A stretch of DNA of 64,000 nucleotides from Nemania diffusa (GCA_038501195.1 JBBPUQ010000009.1:2604001-2668000); one strand, 5' to 3'; positions 1 to 11,102 are shown, numbered from the stretch's first letter. Made by a program: numbers and translations. Notes: generated by a model from the sequence alone, not told the origin.

Positions 1-1
1 G

Positions 2-382
2 GTCAACGTCGCCCCGCGCGGTAAGTCGCAGGCGAAGGCCGTGCCTCGCAGCGATGGGCTCTTCTGCATGGTCAGCGACTGTCCGCGGGCCGTGGAGCCG
101 TTCACGCGCCGGCTGAACCTGCTGCGCCACCTCAGGCTCGTGCACATGTACGACGGCGACGAGCTGCCGGTCGAGGTCAATAGCGGGGACGAAATGCACG
201 GCGCCGTGCACGTTGACGGGTTCTTGAGGCCGATTAAGATGCGCCCGGGGTGGCGGAGAGACGACGAGGCGAGGGAGAAGAAAAAGCCTAGGAAGCGCGT
301 GCAGAAGGCGAGGGTGGAGGAGGTGGATGATACGAGGATGCAGGACGCGGATTCTGGCCCTGGGCGCGAGGTTTCTGACTGA
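2..382 (+). CDS. C2H2 zinc-finger protein, C-terminal part
   Basis: The frame is open from the left edge of the window to a TGA at 380-382, so only about 126 C-terminal residues are visible and the true start lies outside. Near the start there is one degenerate C2H2 finger (C-x4-C, a 15-residue spacer, then H-x4-H ending in LVH), followed by a basic, charged tail containing KKKPRKR, a plausible nuclear localisation signal. This suggests a nuclear DNA-binding protein of the type common in fungi with several imperfect fingers. The function is not known. The tail after residue 80 is low in hydrophobic residues and probably disordered. Confidence 0.6.
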   Translation, partial: VNVAPRGKSQAKAVPRSDGLFCMVSDCPRAVEPFTRRLNLLRHLRLVHMYDGDELPVEVNSGDEMHGAVHVDGFLRPIKMRPGWRRDDEAREKKKPRKRVQKARVEEVDDTRMQDADSGPGREVSD

Positions 383-499
383 TTAATACTTGGATACTGA
401 ATTATTACTATCTACTACCCGAATGCCTCGCTCACAGCCTCGAAACAAAGAGCAAAACTGTCAGATCAACTAGTACTTGGAATCATGATGCGCGAAGCC

Positions 500-1410
500 C
501 TACGCTTTCTTAGCCGCAAACTGCCTCTCAACCTCGTCCGCAAAATCACCAATGGTATCAAACCTCCACTCAAACGCCGTGGAATCCCTATACGTCTCCA
601 GCTTTCCCCCGACACCCTCATACCCCTCCTTATCCCCGCCGCGCGAGATCCACACACTCCTCAGCCCCATCTCCTTCGCCGGCACATGGTCGACCCCCAA
701 ACTCCTCGCCACATGCAGCAGCTCCCCCTTCTCCCAGTCCACGCCCAGGTCCCGCTTCGCGTGGCCGAAGAGGTACTCGAAGTTGCGGCGCGCGGGCTTG
801 TAGCTGCCGACGTCCTGCGCCGTGTACACGGCGTCGAAGCGCGCCGGCGCGAGCTGCCTGTCGACCGTCGCCGCCATGTTCGCCGAGTCGACGTTCGACA
901 GGATCACGAGCTTGTAGTGCCGCCCCAGCTTCTGCAGCCCGGGCACCGTGTCCGGGAAGGCGAGCCAGGTCCCCACGGCGTTCCCGAAGGGCTCGCTGAT
1001 GCTGTCCGGTAGGGGCAGCCCGAGCTCGCGCGCGAGGTCGGAGAGGGACATCACGAGGAGCTCGTTGTATGGGATTGAGGGCGTGCGCGCTTCGTGCGAG
1101 GATGTGATCTCGCCTAGACGCTGCAGGGCGGCGGTTGGTGGCTCAGTTTTGAGGGGGTGGGAGGATGGGAGCTGGGAGATGAGGGGGTGAAGGGCGTTTT
1201 GGATGCCGGTTTCCCAGTCTATGAGGGTGCCGTAGCAGTCGAAGCTATACACATTGAGGAGAGAGGTTAGTGGAAAACTCCTTTTGTGGTATGGGCTTTG
1301 GGTGTGGGCATGAGCATGAGCACAGGCATGTGATATGAGCTGAATAGGGGGATAGGTTAGACGTACCTCAGAGCTTTAAAGCCCGTCAAGTCGGGATGTG
1401 AGGATGGCAT
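500..1410 (-). CDS. HAD-superfamily hydrolase, haloacid dehalogenase type II-like
   Basis: There are two exons (1410-1367 and 1244-500) and one 122-nt intron with donor GTACGT. The spliced protein is 262 aa and begins MPSSHPDLTGFKAL. Splicing restores HAD motif I as FDCYGTLID, with Asp17 as the expected nucleophile. Without the upstream mini-exon the frame has no ATG. Motif II (VILSNVD) and the motif III lysine (YKPARRNFEY) are present, and so is a late acidic/His stretch (ARSLGVDHVPAKEMG). The length and the DCYGTL signature match fungal haloacid-dehalogenase type II proteins, which hydrolyse C-halogen or phosphoester bonds. The real substrate is unknown. It is a cytosolic-type protein with no signal peptide. 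Confidence 0.85.
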
Positions 1411-2405
1411 GTTGGGTAGTTTTCCTTCAGGATTTCTATTACTTTACCTTGGGTAGTTCTTGTAAGAAAGTGAACATATAATAGAACTATGATGCTTCAA
1501 ATCTTCAGCTTTTTCAGACTATTTATTTGAAAGATCCGTAACACAATGGCGAGTAACCTGTCTAGCTAACTTATCTGCAATCACCCGTCGCGGGGTTCCA
1601 GTACATTTTATACATGACTGACATCATCGCGTCGCCAATCGACTTACTGCAAGGGACTGCAGTACTCGGCCCTCTCCGCAGTACCTAGAGTCGCCCCCCG
1701 CGTAGCCAGCCCTATTCCCTGCGAAAGGGCGCGGTTGACAGGCAGGTAAGCATACCATTCCATACATACAGTATGCACCCCATGACTCAGCCTTTTCACC
1801 CATAGTTGTCATCTTAAAACACGGACCTTCATGTTCAGGAGATGCTCTCTGGCGGAGTTTTGTCCTTCATATTTCGGAGGCACCTAATCGTACTGTGGTA
1901 TCATTTGAACCGTACAAAATCTACAGGGGAGCCATTCTCTTGTTGCTTCGACCAAACGATTTCATGAGGTCCTCGAGAACTGACCTGCGAAACACCTTGA
2001 GCTAACCGAGGCCGTCATGATTAGATATGCTCGTGGCCTTGAATAGATAGCAAGTATAAACCCTTGATATAAGAATTTTGGAGAGGAGGGGCTTTGCTTT
2101 AGACGTTACCTCATCTAGTCAGTAACTCATGTGGGGTAAAGTAGGTAGGTTATGGAGTGTGGAGGATATTCTACAGATCCCGGTAAACCGGGTATGATAC
2201 GGAAACAGACCGATCCTGCGCGTCGAGTTGATCACGGGTTATACCTAGCCGAAGTGTCCCATTATCACCGCGGGGATGCTCATCTCCGCATAGGGAAGGT
2301 TTTAAGTAATGGGTCGTTCAATCGTAGAACGAGGGAGCTGGTATCCCAGCCTCCAAAGGCTTCCAAGTTACCTTTAGTCTAAACCTTTGGCATTGCGGGA
2401 CTATC
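1411..2405. other. Intergenic region between HAD and PrpD genes
   Basis: No convincing coding sequence. It holds the divergent promoters of the HAD gene and the PrpD gene. The only strong local signal is the CCGG-type palindrome at 2179-2192, listed separately. Confidence 0.5.
2179..2192. promoter_or_regulatory. Perfect inverted repeat CCCGG-TAAA-CCGGG
   Basis: A 5-bp perfect inverted repeat with a 4-bp spacer lies 214 bp upstream of the PrpD start codon. CCGG/CGG half-sites in inverted orientation are the classic target shape of dimeric Zn2Cys6 fungal regulators. Binding is inference. No TATA box is evident nearby. Confidence 0.35.
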
Positions 2406-3764
2406 ATGGCGACTCTCCAATTGGCCTCATGGGTCACCAATCTCACTTACACGGACCTCACGGTACCGGTGATCGAAGCCGCGGTGAATAGTATTTACAA
2501 CTGGGCTGGCTGTGCCATCGGCGGCTATGCCCAAGATGCCCCGCATATAGCACAAGCTACGACACAGCCATTCTTTGGCGGCCCGCCGACGTCTAGCATC
2601 CTCGGCTTCAATGGATCTATAAGCGGTGCCTACGCAGATGCCCAGCTGGCAGCTCTCCTAAACGGCATTGCTTCGCATATCGACGACTACGACGACACGC
2701 ATCTGGAGACCATCATCCACCCCGCGGGCCCAGTAGCCAGCGCGTTGTTGGCAGTAGCAGAGTGGCAGGGTCCAGTGACGGGACCGGAGTTCTTGACCGC
2801 GTTTGTCGCGGGCGTGGAAGCGGAGTGTAAACTAGGGCTAAGCGTCACGCCGGAGCACTACGATGTCGGGTGGCACATCACCAGCACCACAGGCTCGGTC
2901 GGCGCAGCGGTTGCTGTCGGAAAGCTGATCGGGTTAACTACTGTCCAAATGCAGAACGCTATCGGGGTGGCGGCAACACAGGTCGTAGGAATGCAAGAGT
3001 ATTTTGGCTCCATGACCAAGTCTTTCCACGTCGGGCGCGCGGCTCAGGGCGGCATGCTCGGGGCGCTGCTAGCCAAAAACAACTACACGAGCTCGTTGCA
3101 GGGTCTGGAAGCCAAATACGGCTGGCTTCATGTCGTGAGCACACGCGAGAACGCCACGGCATACTTCGACCAACTTGGACAAATATGGGAGATCGAGAAG
3201 AACACCTTCAAGCCCTTCCCTTGCGGTATCGTGCTCCATCCCACCATCGATGCAGCCATTCAGCTGCATAACGAGACGATCCAGCAAGGGAAGGATGTCT
3301 TATCAGCGAAGAGCATTAACCTCCAGGTGAATTCGGAGGTACTCATTCTCACCGGGAAGACAGACCCAACTACGGGACTCGAGGCAAAGTTCAGTGTCTA
3401 CCATGCGGCGGCTATAGCTTTCTTGTACGGCGAGGCCACCCCTGCTTATTTCACCGACGACGCAGTTAGCAATGCAACTACCATTCAATTTAGGAAGAAG
3501 GTCAATGTTACTATAGACGACGCGCATTTCAGCACAGATCAGGCTACGGTAACGATAGAGTTCGAGGACGGGAGCACCCTCGAGAAACACATTGAGCATG
3601 CGCTCGGCAGCCTAGAGAATCCCTTGACCGAAGCAGATCTAGAGAAGAAGTTTCTAGACCAAGTTTCGAGACAGATAGGAGAGGCCAGAGCAGAGAGGGC
3701 AAATGTGGCTTTTAAAGCGATTGGAAATATGACTGATGTCGGCCAACTAAGGACTCTTTATTGA
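2406..3764 (+). CDS. MmgE/PrpD-family protein
   Basis: A single-exon gene for 452 aa, with ATG in good context (TATCATGGCG). It is an MmgE/PrpD fold protein, the family of 2-methylcitrate dehydratase and cis-aconitate decarboxylase. The family's polar active-site residues are present: the DDTH...IHPAG loop (about residues 98-111), the GWH motif (about 157-159), the lysine-containing MTKSFHVGRA segment (about 203-212) and the late FKPFPCGIVLHP lysine segment (about 266-277). No targeting peptide is visible, so it is probably cytosolic. The neighbours are not methylcitrate-cycle or itaconate-cluster genes, so the substrate cannot be assigned. The DDTH...HPAG form is the general PrpD type rather than specifically that of characterised fungal cis-aconitate decarboxylases. 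Confidence 0.85.
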   Translation: MATLQLASWVTNLTYTDLTVPVIEAAVNSIYNWAGCAIGGYAQDAPHIAQATTQPFFGGPPTSSILGFNGSISGAYADAQLAALLNGIASHIDDYDDTHLETIIHPAGPVASALLAVAEWQGPVTGPEFLTAFVAGVEAECKLGLSVTPEHYDVGWHITSTTGSVGAAVAVGKLIGLTTVQMQNAIGVAATQVVGMQEYFGSMTKSFHVGRAAQGGMLGALLAKNNYTSSLQGLEAKYGWLHVVSTRENATAYFDQLGQIWEIEKNTFKPFPCGIVLHPTIDAAIQLHNETIQQGKDVLSAKSINLQVNSEVLILTGKTDPTTGLEAKFSVYHAAAIAFLYGEATPAYFTDDAVSNATTIQFRKKVNVTIDDAHFSTDQATVTIEFEDGSTLEKHIEHALGSLENPLTEADLEKKFLDQVSRQIGEARAERANVAFKAIGNMTDVGQLRTLY

Positions 3765-4144
3765 AAAAGAGAAGGTGACGTCGAGTGAGAATTGGAAGTT
3801 GTTGCGAATAGGTCATGAACATTGGATAACTCCGACTTCCTATAAAGCAAGTAGCGCCAAGAGCTAGACGTTTCCAATCCACCACCAAACCTGACATTAC
3901 GTCATAGGAGTTAAGGCTCCAAGGGGTTTCGACACGATTGTTGCCAAGTCGTAAGATCGTACATAATAAGTTTCCTCATCATACCCAACCGTCCACCTAC
4001 ACCGCTTCCGTTTCTATGATAGGTTCAATTGAAAATCGCAATAGTGGTAGTCTTCGCAGTCTCCCGGAACTCCCATCTATCTCTTAAAGTTGCAAACAAC
4101 CTTCAACCCGTCTCATTTAGACTGAACTCCTCCCGAAAAGTGCT
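3765..4144. other. Intergenic, convergent 3' ends
   Basis: A 380-bp spacer between the 3' ends of the PrpD gene and the small Cys-rich gene. I see no gene, repeat or RNA structure in it. Confidence 0.5.
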
Positions 4145-4516
4145 TTAGATGATGCAGAAATCACAAGGGAGCGGGCACGGGACGCAGAAGCAAAACCGGC
4201 CAGGGCACAGGCCGCCTCTGTCACCGCCGCGCAGATTCAACCCTGAGTCTTCGTGAGGGCGCTCAGGATCTGGAGATATGTCAGCCCATCTCACGTCTGA
4301 CTAAACCATCTAACAAATAAATTGTCGTTCTTCAAGGTGCTCGACAAAAACAAACGGCAAGATGAAGAGTGAAAAAGAAATAATTAACATACTCATTGGT
4401 TGCGAGGCCATGGGTTGTAGTGCAATTTCCTGCATACCTTCCTCTAGCTGTGATTCGCGTCTTTCATTCTTGGTCGCCGAGACAGCTGGTGTGTTTTCGG
4501 TCTGTGAAGGAGCCAT
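4145..4516 (-). CDS. Small protein with C-terminal cysteine-rich motif
   Basis: A two-exon model: 4516-4393 and 4296-4145, with a 96-nt intron (donor GTATGT, acceptor TTTAGTCAG). It encodes 91 aa. The N-terminal half is hydrophilic and probably disordered (MAPSQTENTPAVSATKNER...). The C-terminus is extreme: seven cysteines in the last 20 residues, within a stretch reading CPGRFCFC...CPLPC.FC before two isoleucines and the stop. Splicing is needed to reach this frame, and the phases match. No signal peptide is seen. The cysteine tail could be S-acylated and membrane-anchored, or could bind metal. I recall small fungal proteins with similar CPGRFCFC-type tails but can assign no function. Confidence 0.6.
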
Positions 4517-4804
4517 TGTAGGTGAGGTCCTAAATATATAGGGCTTGTTATGGTCTGAGTGGCTTGTATTAAAATAGAGCAAAGTAAGTGGAAGATGATG
4601 AAGATAATAATTATTATTAAGTCAGGTTTATACAGGATATTGAGACGCGCAGTCAGCATGAAGCTGACCCTGTATGATCGACCTTGTCAAAGCCACTGCC
4701 ATGACGTAACCTTAATACTTGGCATGTGGCTAGTTCGTGCTGTGGCTAAATCGAGATGTGGCTAGTTTTAGTCCAACAAGCTAACCGTATCAGGTTCTAT
4801 GGGG

Positions 4805-4894
4805 CAGGGCCGGCTCGCCAAGAAACCACACACACCCCATAATACACCTAAACACTACAACTTCCAAGGCCTACCAAGCAACCAAATAAAATCG
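4805..4894. repeat. Left terminal inverted repeat of MITE
   Basis: This is the reverse-complement partner of 5155-5244. It contains the shared core AAACCACACACACCCCAT. Confidence 0.85.
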
Positions 4895-5154
4895 TAAAAT
4901 TAATCTACGTAAAGAGTTAAATAGTAGAAAAAGTGACGATTATATTGATATATATAACTCAATGTAAACCGAAGTTAATAGCTACGTACTCCAGGGTTGT
5001 TGTTATAGTGGTTTATACCCCTTGTATTATAGTTTTGCTATATAGTACAACGTACGTTACTAGGTACTTCACAATTTGTATTTATATAATATAACTGGCA
5101 TTTATATAACCGCCTCCTTTCTGTCTATCTATAAAACTGTTCATGTTATTTTTT

Positions 5155-5244
5155 CGATTTTATTTGGCTGCTTGGTAGGCCTTTGAAATTGTAGTGTTTA
5201 GGTGTATCATGGGGTGTGTGTGGTTTCTTGTTGACCCCGCCCTG
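5155..5244. repeat. Right terminal inverted repeat of MITE
   Basis: This is the reverse-complement partner of 4805-4894, followed directly by the target-site copy TATGGGG. Confidence 0.85.
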
Positions 5245-5251
5245 TATGGGG

Positions 5252-6106
5252 TAATGAATAGTACAGTATTGATAGGCGAAATAGCACTGTACACATTTAC
5301 TGTCCTGGTAATCCTAGAGCAGTGTCTGTTCCCTGAAACTTGACAAATTATGTTTCATTAAACCGCTTAGGCAGGAGAGTAAGATATCTATCTGACTTGA
5401 AAATAAGTTTTAGAGATGATAGGAATCTTCCGAATTACACGCAGTCGTCGAACCTCTCGATTTCGGTTTATAGAAAAACCGGGAATACCACGGGCCAGTA
5501 CTTACTGCGTACATCATCTTGCAAGTTAGAACTGGTGCTGTGGTGATGGTTACAGTACCCTACTATATGCCTTGCCATGTGGACCTTGCCGAGCCTTTAG
5601 GAGAGCGAAAGCAAGAAAAGGATCTCCAGCTCTCCTCCTAAAACGATCCACAACACGCGTCCTTCATATCTACCAACTAAAGTTCAGAATGCCGTTCGTC
5701 GTGAAATGCCTTACAAGTCCGTCATACTTGCGGGTTCTCAAGTGGGATTTCACGCCTCCAACGGCCCGCGACACTAACACGGCCCACTCCATACAGGAAC
5801 TGCCTGGTTCGGATAAAAGAAGCGATTGCAACACCCAAAACGTAGACGATCAGCGAGAGCTGAACGAACTCATGATCTGATCGAGCGTCAATAGACGCAG
5901 GGCAGCGATGGTCTGTCTTTGCCCAGTATTCTGTACTACAGGGTTTACATGTTGTAGAGAGATAGCAGAAGCTTCGCCACTAGTGATACATAAAACATAG
6001 CTAGATCAGCGGCTTCGAGCTCAGACTCGTCACTCTCGAAAGCTTGACTCTAAGCTAAAGTCCCTAGTTACACCATTACGACTAACCATCTTCTTACGGC
6101 GGCAAT
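5252..6106. other. Intergenic region upstream of GH5 gene
   Basis: About 850 bp including the GH5 promoter. A 102-codon open frame at 5572-5880 has no recognisable motif and no partner exons, and I do not treat it as a gene. Confidence 0.4.
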
Positions 6107-7509
6107 ATGCTGTACTACTCATCAGCAGCGCTATGTCTCACATTGACCACTACGTCCATGGTCATAGCTACCCGTGAGGACTTTTAGCCTCATAAAATGC
6201 TTCGAGATTCTGACAGCTCGCAAATCTACAGTGCCGACCACCTATAAGGAGAAACCCGCCGTAAGCCGACGATGGCTTCTCGGCGACGATAAGATCCGAG
6301 GAGTAAATCTTGGCTCCTTATTCATAGTCGAGGAATGGTTCGCCAAGGATGAGTGGGCTAGCATGGGATGTAAAGGCTATTACGACGAATGGTCCTGCGT
6401 GCAAGCACTCGGCCAAGAAGCTGCTGATGCCGCTTTTGATACACATTGGAGGTCCTGGGTTACTCAAGACGATATAACTGAGATAGCCAGCTATGGTCTG
6501 AATACCATACGCATACCCGTTGGCTTTTGGATCAAGGAGGACCTTGTCTTGAGTGACGAGTACTATCCGAGGGGAGGTCTGAAATACCTTGATCGACTAG
6601 TCGGTTGGGCTGGTGATGCCGGTTTATACGTTATTATAGACTTACATGGAGGTCCTGGGTCTCAGTCGCCAAACGAAGAGTTCACGGGACATGTAAGTTC
6701 CCGTTGTCCCCAAAAAGAAATCTTTCCATCGTCGTGCTAACAGAGAAAAACAATAGGGCACTCCAGTTCCCGGCTTTTTTACTGCGGCGAACTATGAACG
6801 TGCCAACAACTTCTTAGAGTGGATGACCGAACGAATCCACACCAATACTTCATACCGCACTGTTGGCATGATAGAAGTCATCAACGAGCCGATCAAGCGA
6901 CGAGTAAACGCTACAGATGCCGACGATGAGCTAGTAAACTTCTATCCTACCGCGTGGGACCGGATCCGTGGTCGCGAGAGCGAATTGGGCATTGCGAAGG
7001 AGGATATGTTGCATATCCAATACATGGTAAGCTACAACACCTCTATAGTTATGATTTGCTGACAAGAGACACAGGGAAGCAACTGGGGATCCGGCCACCC
7101 GGAGACATATCTCAACGACACGACTTACTTGTATTTCGACGATCACGTGTACTGGAAATTCGACACCCGCTCTGGCACTAATAAGACAAGCTACATCAAT
7201 GCCACCTGCAGTCTCTATAGACCCGAAGCCGACGTTGTTGTCGGCGAGTTCTCCCTCTCAATCGCCAGTGACTTGCAGAATACCGACGAGTTCGCCATCC
7301 AGGGACACCCGGAAAATATAGCTTGGTACACCGACTATTTCGCCGCCCAGGTCTCTATCTACGAGACGAGCGGTGGTTGGATCTTTTGGAATTGGAAGTG
7401 TAACTGGATCAACGAGTTCAATGACTGGCGGTGGTGCTATAAGACCGCCGTGGCAGCCGGTGCTATCCCGAAGAATGCGTCAACGGCTGCCTCTCTCAGT
7501 CCTTGCTAG
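6107..7509 (+). CDS. Secreted GH5 glucan endo-1,6-beta-glucosidase-like enzyme
   Basis: Four exons: 6107-6173, 6232-6692, 6757-7026 and 7075-7509, with introns of 58, 64 and 48 nt. The protein is 410 aa. Exon 1 encodes a signal peptide (MLYYSSAALCLTLTTTSMVIA), so the enzyme should be secreted or in the cell wall. The mature protein shows the GH5 clan fold: RGVNLGS near the start, IRIPVGFW, IIDLHGGPGSQ, the acid/base glutamate in EVINEP (about E220) and the nucleophile glutamate in VVGEFS (about E324). The pattern RGVNLGS...EEW...EWASMGC and the WIFWNWK end match fungal endo-beta-1,6-glucanases of GH5 (exgB type) better than exo-beta-1,3-glucanases. Likely roles are cell-wall remodelling or mycoparasitic or nutrient use of beta-1,6-glucan. 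Confidence 0.87.
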
Positions 7510-9031
7510 TTAACTTATTTATTACTGCAGCTTGAGATGGTTCATCTCATGAGACCTTAATATATATATAATAACAGGTAGCTCTACTTGGTTGAGGGCA
7601 ATAGAGGTGCATTTCACTCCTTTACACCTCACGATAAGTGATAACCAAATCGCGATCTTTTAATAAGGGTAGTAGGGACTTCAAAGGCTATGGTTCCTTA
7701 TAATCAAATACACCTAGTTGTAAATAGTCTATAGTTTGAGTTTTATTTTTACTAATTCTCTAAGATACACTTAGTCAGGAAGAAACTTTGTAACAGTATT
7801 AGTAAGCGTTGGGAGATAAAGTAACTAGACCTTATAGGGTGTTAAATCTATCGTTTTAGCTATATATATAAGACCTCCAGTCCTCCCTAAGGGACCTAGA
7901 AGGCCAGGCATCAATGAATCTATCTATTGACCCCTATACTACACCCTCCTGTACCCTTCTTGTTAGCTGCTACAGGTCTTCTATTCACTCTATGACATAA
8001 TCCCCTGAAAGCATGTTATAGTCTCGTAAATATTTATAAAATTTAAGCCCATTGCACTTCTATATTACAACAATTTGGCGTAACTTGGTTCTAGTAACTC
8101 ATTTCTGACTTGAATATCGAATTACTTGGGAAAAAGGGGCATCAATCCAATAATGACAAGACCACAGTCACCGCTACCCTTGCCAATTTCGTAGTTTACC
8201 GTCTTAACCCCGGTGCAATTGCTATGGGCTACAGTCGAAAGGTAGAAAAAGGAATTAGCAGAAGGCATGTAGACCAGGCTATTTTTTCCAATGACACAAT
8301 AATTACATCGTTGAAGGAAACTCCAATTATTACTGTTCTACGTTGCAGAAATAAATAAAAAATTAGAGATCAGATAGTGTTGATGATTGTATTTTGGTAA
8401 TGCTACTAACGTGGTAATGTCTCATGAAATGTTATTTATATATATGTGAACTTTTATGTAAGAATTATACGATATTTTAGTTAGATGATGTAAATAGGTA
8501 AAAACAACGTACGTCTAAGATGATGACTAATATCTCTTTATTTACAAAGGTGCAGGCTTGATGATGATCCTAATCTAGGGATGAGTATGTGAAAGTAGAG
8601 TAGAGAAGAGTTATATCGCTAAGATTGTTAAGGTTTTGATAGGCCTACTAGTGCACAGAGGAGAAGAAATAAAATAGAACAATTTACAACTCCTCAAGCT
8701 CTTTGGTACCGACTATGGAACAAACTAAGATACGGAAACGACACAGTTTTGTGTGGTGGTCAATCAGGGTTCAAAGGAGCCTTTGAGAAGACCAAGACCA
8801 CAACCCACTGTTTATGAAGCCTTAAAATACCCCATGATCCTTTGTCACCATCGAATCCCTAGATACCTTTGTTCTAAGTAGTTTTGATGTTGTTTGCATC
8901 AAGGTTTGTTTTAATGGCTGCTCTTAATTCCCCAAATTTGGACGGAGTGGTAGGTCGTGATGATACTAGTTTCACTACACCTAGTTGAACGATAGATTTA
9001 CGCCTTGAATAATACGGCTAATACTATAACT
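7510..9031. other. AT-rich intergenic region
   Basis: About 1.5 kb of AT-rich sequence with short TA runs (7559-7573, 7859-7871 and 8437-8447). An 82-codon frame at 8110-8358 has no recognisable features. I see no terminal inverted repeats. Confidence 0.4.
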
Positions 9032-11102
9032 ATGATGTATGACGAGCCCCCAAGTACTAGGCAGCGGCGCAAGCCGAGATTTAGAGACCCGCAGCGAGTG
9101 TGGAAAAGACTCCGTGCCAGCTTGAGGCCTTTCGAGGAAGACGGCCTCATTAAATACCGGAGAGTCTTGGGCTTCGGCGGGTTCGGTCTCGTAGTGCAAG
9201 TTGACGTATTAAAGCCAGATGGTAGCTTCTTCCGCTCTGTCGCACTCAAGACAATTGTCTCGTCAAATAATGCCTATGCGGTCGAAGCCCTAAGGCGTGA
9301 GATTTGGTGGGCGAAGGTAATTACATCAATCTGATAATTATAGGTTTGCCATTGACCGAGGTAAATAACTAACAGTTAAAATATGAAGCAATTTACCGGT
9401 TGCGAGCATTTGGTCCAGCTTTTCGAGTTGTCCCCGAGTATCACGAGCGAACTGGACATGAACGATGAATACGGCGTGGGGGATCAACCAATAATGGTGA
9501 TGGAGCACCTCGGCCGAGGTAGTCTTCATCTTATGCTAAGGCGGATACGTCACATAGCACGAATGAACGCGAATTATTCTAAGTCAGTGAGGGGAATCGA
9601 ATATATCCCTAATAGAGTTCTTTGGAGCATGTTTCTCTGCCGTAAGAATTCTCCCCTGCTTTACATTAGAGATGAGCTAAAGTATATGGGCTAGTCGTGC
9701 GAGCATGTATAGGAATTGCTTACCCACCTAAGTCATCTTTCGGTAGACGAGGCCGCAGTATTCCTGAGACGCTTGCCGGGGTTCCAGAAAGTCAACTGCC
9801 GAATACACTTGTTCATTGTGACATAGATCCTTTTAATAGTACTTCTACCCCGTCTCATAGCTTAGGTTAGGACACAAAGTGGACAAGTTAGTTGACGACC
9901 TGATAGTTTTCATCGCCAAAGGGAAAGCCGTTTGGGATGGCTCCCTCGAACATCAGTACTGCCCAGTTGTCAAAGTAGGTAATTTCTAAAACTGACCTAG
10001 TTGCCCAAAGATTGAGGTGTTGCGAGATGCTAATGTCTCGCTAGATCGGGGACTACGGCTGCATGATTGAATGGGACAACGATTGGGATCCGACCAAGTG
10101 AGATCTAGAGTTTCCGTGCTGGGGATAACCGTGCCTGATGTATTTGTAGAAAATCGAAATCCTTATGGGGCAAGCGTCAATATAAGGCTCCGGTACGTGT
10201 TTCTCCCATCAAGTTGTTTAATCCCTTTGCTAACAGCTTACGAAGGAACAATTCTATCCTAGTTGCCTCACGACTGGGTTGGGTGCGCATACCAACGTTT
10301 ATCAGATAGGAGCAGTAAGTAGACATGCAATACTGGAGCTTCTGTAGTTCCCGGACGATAACACCTCAGAGGGACATGAGTAGACTAAGTAGACTAATTA
10401 TCTATCTAGACAATGCATGAGATCATTTCCCTGGGATACACTCCCTACGAAGCCCGTAGCGCAGTAAGTATCCTGGTATTATTAAACTCCTAATTTCGTA
10501 AAGGGGCTACTTTCATGCGCCGTCTGTTCCTATTATAGGTTCATAGAATATTCTAGGAACATATCGACACTTTGCCGTAAGCCGTGAAATCTAAATCGTG
10601 TTCTTCATAGGAAAAACGCACATTAAAGTCAGGTTCCACGTTTCCGACGTTTGGTTGGCGGATGCTACAAACCGAAGAATACCAGCCCGGAGCTGACTGG
10701 CTCAAAACCGACCGACAACTCCGAGAACTTGTCTGCGGGTGCATGGCAGCAGATAGTAGAATACGACCTAGCCTCCACCTCCTCGAAAGCTTGGTCGCTG
10801 GCCACCTCGCGAGACTCGAAACACAGGCAGCGGAGGAGAGGGCCAAGCAAAGCGTGAAGTTAACTCCTGTCATTCCGGGCCAGTTTGAAGAACTAAACAA
10901 GTATCGGGTCCCCTTGGGGGTACATGAGCCTGATGAATTCATCCATAAATTCTATAAAGAATACTTCATAGATAATTGGGCGGAGCCTGACAAGTATGGG
11001 GAGTTTTGGGATAATCCAACACTTTCGCCTCGCCCATCGACACCGCCAGAGGATCAACCCCCACCTGTTCCGCCTCATGGAAATCCAATAATACAGCCGT
11101 AA
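9032..11102 (+). CDS. Protein kinase-like domain protein
   Basis: A nine-exon model: 9032-9316, 9389-9641, 9695-9838, 9907-9974, 10045-10097, 10150-10192, 10246-10314, 10410-10463 and 10611-11102. All phases agree and the protein is 486 aa. The kinase landmarks fall into place across the exons: glycine loop GFGGFG, VALK lysine (about K73), catalytic loop HCDIDPFN (Asp about 222), GDYG in place of DFG (Asp about 253), KAPEQ in place of APE, and TNVYQIGA in helix F. The C-lobe is followed by a proline-rich tail (PRPSTPPEDQPPPVPP). The catalytic residues are all present, so it may be active, but the HCD/GDY/APEQ variants put it in the fungus-expanded, poorly characterised kinase group. Its role is unknown. 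The 147-nt last intron is the least certain junction. Confidence 0.75.

Larger units (their letters stand above)
4805..5244. mobile_element. hAT-like MITE with 90-bp terminal inverted repeats
   Basis: A 440-bp non-coding element bounded by 90-bp inverted repeats (4805-4894 and 5155-5244). These begin CAGGG and end CCCTG, and they are flanked by the direct repeat TATGGGG (4798-4804 and 5245-5251). The repeats differ at only a few places in their inner 76 bp, and those differences are mostly C/T or A/G transitions. The interior is very AT-rich and has no reading frame. CAGGG-type termini and a 7-8 bp target duplication fit a hAT superfamily non-autonomous element. Confidence 0.85.

Noticed and set aside
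485..1012. 175-codon plus-strand frame opposite the HAD gene
   Set aside because: It is antisense to the HAD exon, is rich in Arg/Pro/His and has no recognisable motif.
9005..11102. The kinase region read as a frameshifted pseudogene
   Set aside because: A nine-exon model with canonical GT-AG junctions, including a 68-nt intron at 9839-9906, restores all kinase motifs in one phase.
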